64,000 nt of DNA from M3007 sp035299505 (GTDB lineage Bacteria; Bacteroidota; Bacteroidia; Chitinophagales; Saprospiraceae): NCBI GenBank assembly GCA_035299505.1, contig DATGWL010000110.1:32735-96734 (forward strand), read 5' to 3'. Positions 51,461 through 58,820 of this stretch are shown here, in pieces. A program made the translations under genes and the position numbers. The notes under the pieces were generated by a model. It worked only from the letters and a program-made list of their open reading frames with translations, had not been told where the DNA came from and did not search any database. Numbering within the stretch: position 1 is the first letter of the stretch; each line of letters begins with the position of its first letter.

Positions 51461-51706
51461 TTATTCTGGAATCGAACCCGCCTGTCCCAATCCGTCCCAA
51501 TCCGTCCCAATTTGTCCCATTTGTCCCTCTGGTTTTATTTCTGAAGGAAAGCCCAGTGCATTTCGCAGCTCCTGTTCCTCCTTGGGAGAAAGCAGCTCTG
51601 AGTTAAGTTGGATATTTTTTTTCTGCACCAACCTGTAAAAGGTAGATTTTGACAAGCCGATTTCTTCAATAAATTCGCGTTTGGTCTTAAATTTTGGATT
51701 GTTCAT
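51461..51706 (-). CDS. Small helix-turn-helix protein (81 aa) with a 10-bp tandem repeat in its 3' end
   Basis: ATG at 51704-51706; the longer frame adds a hydrophobic stretch and is less likely. KTKREFIEEIGLSKSTFYRLVQKKNIQL is a helix-turn-helix with recognition helix SKSTFYRLV, followed by LLSPKEEQELRNALG. The last 20 residues (QMGQIGTDWDGLGQAG) come from four tandem decamers of TCCGTCCCAA type at 51481-51520. Since 10 is not a multiple of 3, loss or gain of a unit changes the C-terminal frame. It lies immediately upstream of the secreted cluster on the same strand. It could be its regulator or an unrelated DNA-binding protein. Confidence 0.6.
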   Translation of the reverse strand: MNNPKFKTKREFIEEIGLSKSTFYRLVQKKNIQLNSELLSPKEEQELRNALGFPSEIKPEGQMGQIGTDWDGLGQAGSIPE

Positions 51707-51903
51707 GATGAAAAAAATGAAGTTTTGATTAAACATATGACAAAGGTGAGGGTATTTGTTTTTCAAAAAAATAACACTTTTGGAGACTTCTTCACCATGA
51801 AAACATGGAGAAAGTCATCTTATCTCTCTTCTAAACGCCATAAACGATGAAGAATTTGGCCAGTTCTATCAAAATATTGACTTTTTTGAAATACCCAACC
51901 ACC

Positions 51904-52062
51904 TCACTCCTTCACAAACTTCCCCACATACCGCTGCCCCGATGGCGCTGTAGCAGAAAGCACATTCGTGGCTGTGGATAGGGCAGATATGTCTAAGCCT
52001 TGGTGGCGTATATATCGGCCGTTTGCAACATGCGGCCTTGCCAATCGGATATACTTATATGC
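51904..52062 (-). pseudogene. Decayed third copy of the 510-aa T9SS repeat protein (C-terminal remnant)
   Basis: On the minus strand ISDWQGRMLQTADIYA, then after a frameshift HQGLDISALSTATNVLSATA and PSGQRYVGKFVKE, stop at 51904. This is the same C-terminus as the intact genes at 52192 and 53763 (ITDWQGRVLQTASINA, LDISALPPGAYVLSATA, SGQLYVGKFVKE), with a frame break and the PPGAY turn lost. The rest of the gene is gone. Nearby at 52123-52150 lies a GATCTTTCGCTACGCTCAAG segment related to the island repeat R2. Nothing else is seen in 51707-52191. Confidence 0.8.
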
Positions 52063-52191
52063 AAAAATCACCCATGGGTATCTGCATGAAAATCAAGTGT
52101 TGGGATGAGTACAATAGCTTCACCAGATCTTTCGCTACGCTCAAGATGACAGCTCACGTTGTTTTAGCAAATATCCTGTTAAATCCCCCCA

Positions 52192-53724
52192 TCACTCCTT
52201 CACAAACTTCCCCACATACAGCTGCCCAGATTTCGCCGTAGCTGAAAGCACATAAGCGCCTGGAGGAAGGGCAGATATATCCAGGCTTTGGTGGGCGTTT
52301 ATGCTGGCCGTTTGTAGTACCCGGCCCTGCCAATCAGTGATGCTGATGTACATCAGTTCATCCAGGGGCAATTGAAGGGAAATCCGGTGTTGGGCAGGGT
52401 TGGGGTATAGTTCCAGGGGAAGCGGTAAGGGGACTGAAGCAGCCGACATTTCTGCCCCTAACTTCACCACCCAGTAATCAACACTGCCATGCACTCCGGT
52501 TACATCCCCATTGGTGGACCTGGCACGTCCGGCCAGTATCAAAGCCCCTTCAGGGGTTTCTATTAACGCATTTAGGTTTTCATCCTGCGAGCCACCCATA
52601 GACTTTTGCCATTGCAGTTCACCAGAGGGACTGAGTTTAACTACCCAAGCATCTGCCCCCCCATCATTTCCTACTGCATCCCCATCGCTAGACAGAACCA
52701 TACCACAAACCACATAGCCATCATCCCGGGTTTGAATGACAGATCGACCAGTATCCTCATCGTTACCTCCCAAAACCCTGGTCCATTCCACCTCACCATC
52801 TTTATCTGTTTTTACCACCAAAACATCATATAAACCGTGACTTCCAGTAGCATGTCCGTTACTGGATCTTGTCACTCCTGCAACTATGTATCCGCCATCT
52901 CTTGTTTGACGAACATCTTCGGCGAAATCTATACCGGTTCCTCCATAATTTTTGTCCCACTCCTTTTTTCCTTCAAAATTCAGCTTCACCACCCAAAAAT
53001 CCATTCCACCCTGGGTTTGAGTGATATGACCATCCACAGAAGAAGTTCTGCCGGCAATGATAAATCCGCCATCATCAGTATTGGAAATTACCCGGCCTTC
53101 ATCAGATTCGGAACCGCCAAAGGATCGTTGCCAAAGCAAATTACCGGTAGCATCCAGCTTGGCTACCCAAACATCATCAATGCCGTAATTTACCGTGACG
53201 TCTCCATCCGATGAAGTAGTAGTTCCTACCACTACAAAGCCATGATCCGGAGTTTGTACTACGTCCCAAGCCTCATCCTCGTCGCTTCCACCCAGACATT
53301 TTTGCCAGATAATATTTCCCAGGCTATCCAGTTTCACCACCCAGGCATCAAAGTCACCATGATTGCCGGACACATCTATGCTGTTGGATCTTGTTTCTCC
53401 TGCCACTATCCAGCCACCATCTGAAGTAGATTTTAGCCCATAAGCTCTGTCATCTTCCAGCCCGCCATAATTTTGTTTCCACACCAAATTGCCGGAAGCA
53501 TCCAGTCTCGTCAGCCAAATATCAACCGCTCCGTATTTGCCAAAAAAATCGCCATTATTTGAAGTGGAGTACCCAACTGCCATACAATCGCCATTGGTGG
53601 CCAACTGAATCGCATGTGCCTCATCAGCAGAAGAACCACCAATGGCCTTAGCCCATTCTATTGAGGGTTGGGAAAGTGCACAAGCGGGCACCAAAAGACA
53701 AAACAGAAGCAGTTTTGATATCAT
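52192..53724 (-). CDS. T9SS-secreted propeller-like repeat protein, tandem copy 1
   Basis: 510 residues. Signal peptide MISKLLLFCLLVPACALSQ. Eight or so repeats of about 55 residues around WVVKLDSLGNIIWQKCLGGS, GFVVVGTTTSSDGDVTVNYG and DAWVVKLSPSGELQWQKSMGGS suggest a beta-propeller. The C-terminus (LELYPNPAQHRISLQL...GAYVLSATAKSGQLYVGKFVKE) is T9SS type A. It is roughly 85% identical by eye to the next gene upstream (53763-55295) and of exactly the same length, so it is a tandem duplicate. The gap between them is 38 bp, consistent with cotranscription. By family knowledge these proteins have no catalytic function, and a binding role is inference. Confidence 0.87.
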   Translation of the reverse strand: MISKLLLFCLLVPACALSQPSIEWAKAIGGSSADEAHAIQLATNGDCMAVGYSTSNNGDFFGKYGAVDIWLTRLDASGNLVWKQNYGGLEDDRAYGLKSTSDGGWIVAGETRSNSIDVSGNHGDFDAWVVKLDSLGNIIWQKCLGGSDEDEAWDVVQTPDHGFVVVGTTTSSDGDVTVNYGIDDVWVAKLDATGNLLWQRSFGGSESDEGRVISNTDDGGFIIAGRTSSVDGHITQTQGGMDFWVVKLNFEGKKEWDKNYGGTGIDFAEDVRQTRDGGYIVAGVTRSSNGHATGSHGLYDVLVVKTDKDGEVEWTRVLGGNDEDTGRSVIQTRDDGYVVCGMVLSSDGDAVGNDGGADAWVVKLSPSGELQWQKSMGGSQDENLNALIETPEGALILAGRARSTNGDVTGVHGSVDYWVVKLGAEMSAASVPLPLPLELYPNPAQHRISLQLPLDELMYISITDWQGRVLQTASINAHQSLDISALPPGAYVLSATAKSGQLYVGKFVKE

Positions 53725-53762
53725 TTTGGATAAAATAACAGGTAAATATAATCAAATCTCTA

Positions 53763-55295
53763 TTACTCCTTCACAAACTTCCCCACATACAACTGCCCCG
53801 ATTTCGCTGTTGCTGAAAGCATATAAGCCCCTGAAGGCAGGGCGGATATATCCAGGCTTTGGCGGGCATAAATGCTGGCCGTTTGTAGCACCCGGCCCTG
53901 CCAATCAGTGATGTTGATGTACATCAGTTCATCCAGGGGCATTTGGAGGAAAATCCGGTGTTGGGCAGGGTTGGGGTATAGTTCCAGGGGGATCGGCAGG
54001 GGCGCTGATGTAGCCGACATTTCTGCCCCCAACTTGACCACCCAATAATCAATACTGCCATGCACGCCAGTTACATCTCCATTGATGGACCTGGCGTGGC
54101 CGGCCAGTATCAAGGACCCTTCAGATGTTTCAGCTAATGCATAGAAAGATTCATCCTGCGTACCACCCAATGATTTTTGCCATTGCAGTTCTCCGGAGGA
54201 ATTGAGTTTAACCACCCAGGCATCTGCCAAGCCATCGTTTCCTACGGCATCCCCATCGCTGGATTGAACCATACCACAAACCGCATATCCATCATCCTGC
54301 GTTTGGAGGATGGATCGTCCATAATCCTCATTGCTACCTCCTAACACTTTGGTCCATTCCACCTCGCCATCTTTATCAGTTTTTACCACTAAAAAATCGT
54401 ACAAACCGTGACTTCCAATGGCATGTCCATTACTTGACCTTGAAATGCCCGATATTATATATCCGCCATCTCTAGTTTGATGCAAATCCTCTGCCCAGTC
54501 AATTCCGGTTCCACCATAATTTTTGTCCCACTCTATTTTCCCTTCGAAATTCAGCTTCACCACCCAAAAATCCATTCCCCCCTGGGTTTGGCTGATATGA
54601 CCATCCACAGAGGAGGTTCTGCCGGCAATGATAAATCCGCCATCATCCGTATTGGAAATTACCCGGCCTTCATCCGAATTGGAACCACCAAAAGATCGTT
54701 GCCAAAGCAAATTGCCGGTAGCATCCAACTTCACCACCCAAAAATCATCTGAACCGTAATTGACCGTGACATCTCCATCTGAAGACCTAGTGGTACCTAC
54801 CACTACAAAGCCGCCATCCTGGGATTGCACTACATCCCATGCCTCATCCTTGTCACTTCCACCCAGACATTTTTGCCAGATAATACTCCCCAGGCTATCC
54901 AATTTTACTACCCAGGCATCAAAGCCGCCATGATTGCCAGACACATCTATGCTGTTGGAAAGAGTGAATCCTGCGAATATATAACCGCCATCATAAGTAG
55001 ATTTTAATGCAAAGGCCAGATCATCATTCAGCCCGCCATAATTTTGTTTCCATACCAGATTGCCAGATGCATCCAGCCTGGCCAGCCAAATATCATTAGC
55101 CCCATATTTTCCAAAAAAATCACCGTTGTTGGAAAGACTATAACCAATCACCGTAAAATCTCCATTGGGGGCCACTTGGATAGCATGTGCCTCATCAGCA
55201 GAAGAACCACCTATGGCCGTAGCCCATTCTATTGAGGGTTGGGCGAGGATGAACCAAGGCATAAGCAGCAATAAAGAAGCAAAATTTTTACGCAT
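53763..55295 (-). CDS. T9SS-secreted propeller-like repeat protein, tandem copy 2
   Basis: 510 residues, same domain order as the neighbour: signal peptide (MRKNFASLLLLMPWFILAQ), SIEWATAIGGSSADEAHAIQ start, GGSxxDEA/SSDGDV repeats, and the type A sorting domain LELYPNPAQHRIFLQM...GKFVKE. The signal peptides differ almost completely, while the mature parts remain very similar. That pattern suggests duplication followed by divergence at the 5' end, or gene conversion of the mature part. It is upstream of copy 1 in the transcription direction. Downstream of its partner a third, decayed copy remains. Confidence 0.87.
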   Translation of the reverse strand: MRKNFASLLLLMPWFILAQPSIEWATAIGGSSADEAHAIQVAPNGDFTVIGYSLSNNGDFFGKYGANDIWLARLDASGNLVWKQNYGGLNDDLAFALKSTYDGGYIFAGFTLSNSIDVSGNHGGFDAWVVKLDSLGSIIWQKCLGGSDKDEAWDVVQSQDGGFVVVGTTRSSDGDVTVNYGSDDFWVVKLDATGNLLWQRSFGGSNSDEGRVISNTDDGGFIIAGRTSSVDGHISQTQGGMDFWVVKLNFEGKIEWDKNYGGTGIDWAEDLHQTRDGGYIISGISRSSNGHAIGSHGLYDFLVVKTDKDGEVEWTKVLGGSNEDYGRSILQTQDDGYAVCGMVQSSDGDAVGNDGLADAWVVKLNSSGELQWQKSLGGTQDESFYALAETSEGSLILAGHARSINGDVTGVHGSIDYWVVKLGAEMSATSAPLPIPLELYPNPAQHRIFLQMPLDELMYINITDWQGRVLQTASIYARQSLDISALPSGAYMLSATAKSGQLYVGKFVKE

Positions 55296-55339
55296 GAGAA
55301 AAATTTGGGTTTATTATAGCACCAAAGATATGGAACTAG

Positions 55340-55459
55340 GAGCTGCCTCCAAAGTGATTTTTATCGCAGAGGCTAAGAGACACAAAGCGATTGATAACCA
55401 ATAGTTTACAACTTTGCAGTTCTCCGCCTCTACAGTAAAAATCACTTTGGAGGCAGCTC
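55340..55459. repeat. 34-bp imperfect inverted repeat with a 52-bp loop
   Basis: GAGCTGCCTCCAAAGTGATT (from 55340) and its complement (to 55459) match over 24 bp at the outer ends, then diverge for a few bases and match again at GAGGC (55369-55373 / 55426-55430). It fills most of the gap between the Fn3/T9SS gene and the tandem repeat genes. There is no T-run in the right place for a minus-strand terminator. Confidence 0.85.
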
Positions 55460-55491
55460 ATAAAAAAAATTTAATGCTGCCCCGCATTATC

Positions 55492-56631
55492 TTAAAATCC
55501 AGCCTTTATAACCTTCAAAACTGTCCTTTCCAGACCATTATTACAGATCAGGTAATAAGCACCGTTGGGCCAGGTATTGGTTTCAATTTTGTGATTTGCA
55601 TCTGATGCTTTTAGCGTTCCAGTAGACACCAATTGGCCAATTCCGTCAAAAATAAAGTATGAAACGTTATTGGTAAGGAACTCAGGAGCATTTATCTTTA
55701 GCTCTAAATGATCTGTAAAAGGAGATGCTGCCGAAATGAATGTATTTCCATTATTCTTTGTTAAGCCCTGGCCAGTTCCTCCTCCTCCTGGAGGAATATA
55801 AATAGTTGAATTAGCCCGTAATACTGTCAAGGTATATTGACTTTTCCAATCCGGGTTTGAGTCGTCATCAATCAGGATATCCACAGTGGGAGGGTTGTCC
55901 TCAGTATCTTTTATTATGTTTATCCCACCTACCAATGGGGGGGTTATTAAAGTATTCCAAATTGCAAAAGGAATAAGAACATTTTCAATAACTGGGAAAA
56001 ACTGATTTGGAAATTCTCCTATATAATTAACCGCAACAATTTTATCCGTCAAATTAACCCTCCTAACCCATCCAAGAGGTTGATCGGTTGTATCATTGAT
56101 CTGAACTTCGAACAAGCCAGAAGCTCCTTCTCCAGACACCCTAAAACCTAACCAATGCAAACTTTGATATGGGATGCCCGACCCGCTAATAGGCTGCGGA
56201 TTTACCGGAGTTCGGCCATTAATTGTTAAATCCACAATTAATGCAATGCCATCTACAATGGATGTCAGGCCGCTTACATCACCATTTGGACATTTGGAAG
56301 AAATTTTGAACTGGTATTTTTTTCCACCCTCCAGGCCATCAACAGTGATCAAAGTATCTGTAATATTGGGAAAAACCTGGTTAGGAATCCAACCTCCAGC
56401 GCTATCCTGGAGGGAAACCAACAAAAAATAAGCGTTTACGCCTGCTACTGGCTTCCACTTAAGGCTTATGAAAGAGCCCCCAACAGTGGTTATCCTAAAA
56501 CTGTCGGGCGCCGGCGCATCACATGATTCTGCTTGGTTAAGTGCACGCTGAAACTTGGCTTCAGCAAAACTCAAGTTACCAAACAAAGAAAAAGCGATCA
56601 AAATCGCTAAAAAGAGGGATTTTTTTGCCAT
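55492..56631 (-). CDS. Secreted Fn3-domain protein with T9SS-like C-terminus
   Basis: 379 residues. Signal peptide MAKKSLFLAILIAFSLFGNLSFA. An Fn3 domain lies at about 40-130 (APDSFRITTVGGSFISLKWKPVAGVNAYFLLVS ... GLEGGKKYQFKISSKCPNG). The middle is a beta-rich region (VIENVLIPFAIWNTLITPPLVGG), followed by a Gly-rich linker (IPPGGGGTGQG). The last 75 residues (HLELKINAPEFLTNNVSYFIFDGIGQ...GAYYLICNNGLERTVLKVIKAGF) have the spacing of a type A sorting domain but lack a clear YPNP motif, so export by T9SS is likely but not certain. It is convergent with nothing and sits just downstream of the divergent helical-repeat gene. Confidence 0.75.
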   Translation of the reverse strand: MAKKSLFLAILIAFSLFGNLSFAEAKFQRALNQAESCDAPAPDSFRITTVGGSFISLKWKPVAGVNAYFLLVSLQDSAGGWIPNQVFPNITDTLITVDGLEGGKKYQFKISSKCPNGDVSGLTSIVDGIALIVDLTINGRTPVNPQPISGSGIPYQSLHWLGFRVSGEGASGLFEVQINDTTDQPLGWVRRVNLTDKIVAVNYIGEFPNQFFPVIENVLIPFAIWNTLITPPLVGGINIIKDTEDNPPTVDILIDDDSNPDWKSQYTLTVLRANSTIYIPPGGGGTGQGLTKNNGNTFISAASPFTDHLELKINAPEFLTNNVSYFIFDGIGQLVSTGTLKASDANHKIETNTWPNGAYYLICNNGLERTVLKVIKAGF

Positions 56632-56732
56632 AATCCAGAATTTTTAAAAAATTTAGTGATCTTTACGAGGCAAAGGTGAGCGCATTTTCACCCAAAAAAA
56701 ATAACACTTTTTGACGTCATTTCCCCTACGGT

Positions 56733-58178
56733 ATGGATCAAAGCTTGCTACTCGAGCTCCTAAATTCCTTGACCCACCCTGAAAAACAATTAGTTTTAGC
56801 ACTAAAAGATATTGTTTTTTTCAACAATGGAAAGTTTCGCAAACAAGCATCTCATTTAGTCGATATTTGTATGTCAGCTGAAACCACCCAAGTTAAACTA
56901 GATAAAACGCACGTATATAAGCTAATTTTCCCTGAATCGGCCTTTACTGAAGGGAAGCTGGAAAAAGTTATGGTAGAGGCTCTTAAAATAGTCAAAACCA
57001 CTTTATTAATTACGGATTTACTGAAAGAAGAGAAAAGTGTTGGCCACCAAATTACGATAGCGAAGATTTTTCTCTCAAAAGGACTTGATAAAAGGTTTCA
57101 AACTCAATTGGTTAAAGCCCAGAAAAACCTGGACGATTTAACCAAAAATAGCGAATACTTCAAGCAATTGATTGAAATTGAAAATATCATCCATGAATAT
57201 GAATGCATCAGCAATCAGAAAAAAGGCGACCTAAACATAACTAAATTGTTATTTTCAATAGAAATAAAAAATAAACTCGATTATGTAACTTTATTTAATC
57301 GACTGCTACTACAACAAAGAATTTCAAAAATAGATGTACCTTCAAAACTCCATGAAACAATTAACTCCTTTACTATAGAAGAGGAATCACTTCAGGAAAG
57401 CCCAATCCTGGAAGCAAACTTTAAGATTTTTAAGCTGTTAAGAAATATACTACCCGAGCCCTCAGGAATTCGTGAATTATTAGACTTTATAAAAAAATTT
57501 GAATCCGAAATTGATCAGGAAAGCCTTCAGGAATTCTATGCCTATGCAAGAAACCTATGTGTTATCCATATGAATAACGATATTGAAAACAAAGAAATAG
57601 GATACATCTTAAACACCTTATACAAGGACAACCTTGAACGTGGCTTGTTACATTATAATGGCAAGCTCCACCCTAGTCGTTATTGGGCTGTTTCCAGCAA
57701 TGCCATTCGTGTAAAAGATTTCAACTGGGCTAAAAAATTTATTGAACAATATAAAGACCAAATAATTGGAGAAAATGATACTAAAGACATATATCGACTG
57801 AACATGGCCAATTACCTTTTTTACATAGGAGAATATTCAACATGCCTTGATTTTATTCCTGCGACATCCCTCTTCCTTGACTATCAACTTCATGGAAAGC
57901 GCCTGGAGGTAATGGCTTTATATGAGTCAAAATCAGAACTGTTACCGTATAAACTGGATGCATTCAAAGTTTTTTTGAGCAGAACATCTCCCAAAATTTT
58001 AGCTGAAGATGTAAGACAATTAAATGCGGATTTTGTAAATTTTTTATTTCAAATCGTTTCCTCCATCCCTGGGGATTTAAAACGTGCAGACACTGTCATT
58101 CGAAGGATAAACGAAAAGAAACGGGTGGCTGAGTGGCGTTGGTTAATGGATAAAGCAGTGGAGTTAAAACGAAAATAA
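56733..58178 (+). CDS. Helical-repeat protein of unknown function (paralogue of 4683-6080)
   Basis: 481 residues, cytoplasmic and all-helical. It aligns with the protein at 4683 over its length: both start with a short helical hairpin (LLELLNSLTHPEKQLVLAL vs LITLLRSLDNREWRSLHQL), share GLDK-(R/H) near residue 120, the motif YARNLCVIHM / YAINFCNIQIM, then SRYWAVSSNAIRVKDFNWAKKFI / WHFKNIVNLALRLHRFHWTETFI, and a TPR-like C-terminal half. Overall identity is low (perhaps 20-25% by eye), so this is an old duplication. The gene is much more AT-rich than its paralogue. No family name recognised. It is divergent from the Fn3 gene, with 100 bp between them. Confidence 0.75.
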   Translation: MDQSLLLELLNSLTHPEKQLVLALKDIVFFNNGKFRKQASHLVDICMSAETTQVKLDKTHVYKLIFPESAFTEGKLEKVMVEALKIVKTTLLITDLLKEEKSVGHQITIAKIFLSKGLDKRFQTQLVKAQKNLDDLTKNSEYFKQLIEIENIIHEYECISNQKKGDLNITKLLFSIEIKNKLDYVTLFNRLLLQQRISKIDVPSKLHETINSFTIEEESLQESPILEANFKIFKLLRNILPEPSGIRELLDFIKKFESEIDQESLQEFYAYARNLCVIHMNNDIENKEIGYILNTLYKDNLERGLLHYNGKLHPSRYWAVSSNAIRVKDFNWAKKFIEQYKDQIIGENDTKDIYRLNMANYLFYIGEYSTCLDFIPATSLFLDYQLHGKRLEVMALYESKSELLPYKLDAFKVFLSRTSPKILAEDVRQLNADFVNFLFQIVSSIPGDLKRADTVIRRINEKKRVAEWRWLMDKAVELKRK

Positions 58179-58274
58179 TCCCCCATTCAGCCTGCTTTTT
58201 TCCCCGTTCAGTCATTGTTTTTACGCCACTAGCGCGCTCCCGTTTGTACTTTTACACGCTACCAACTCCATACC

Positions 58275-58814
58275 ATGTTTCTGCTCTTCCAAATTATAGC
58301 CTTTTGGGCCCCTTTGTATTCCCCCGCAGATGGCCATTACCGATGCAACAACGGCAAGGTTTATTTTCACTCCAAAGCTGCTCTGGAATCCATCGAAGCC
58401 AGCAGCACCAAACTGCGCGGCGCCATCGACCCCACCAACCGCAGCTTTGCCTGGTCGGTAGAAACAGCCTCCTTTACCGGATTCAATAGTCCGCTGCAAC
58501 TGGAGCATTTCAACGAAAACTACATGGAGAACAGCAAATACCCGCGCATTAATTTTACCGGAAAAATCATTGAAAATCTGGATTTTTCCGCCAACGGCAA
58601 ACACAGCGTGCGGGCCAAAGGCAAACTCAATATCCATGGCGTAGAACAGGAACGCATTATCCGCAGCGATGTGGAAATTACCGGTAATAAAATCCGCGTT
58701 AAAGCTCAATTCACTGTTTTACTAGCCGATCATGATATCCATATTCCACAAATTGTTCATCAAAAAATTGCTGAAGAAATAACCGTCAACATAGATGCCG
58801 TTTTGCAAAACTGA
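58275..58814 (+). CDS. YceI-like family protein
   Basis: 179 residues from the ATG at 58275. An N-terminal hydrophobic segment (MFLLFQIIAFWAPLYS) looks like a signal peptide. The body follows the YceI lipocalin-like fold: SFAWSVETASFTGFNSPLQLEHFNENYMENSKYP, INFTGKI, ARGKLNIHGVEQERI, VKAQFTVLLADHDIHIP. The last two blocks are the usual GxLTLHGVTK and F.I...D.gi..P positions. By family knowledge YceI proteins bind a polyisoprenoid lipid in the periplasm. The stop is 6 bp before the GTG of the sensor kinase, so they are probably cotranscribed. Confidence 0.85.
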   Translation: MFLLFQIIAFWAPLYSPADGHYRCNNGKVYFHSKAALESIEASSTKLRGAIDPTNRSFAWSVETASFTGFNSPLQLEHFNENYMENSKYPRINFTGKIIENLDFSANGKHSVRAKGKLNIHGVEQERIIRSDVEITGNKIRVKAQFTVLLADHDIHIPQIVHQKIAEEITVNIDAVLQN

Positions 58815-58820
58815 TACACC

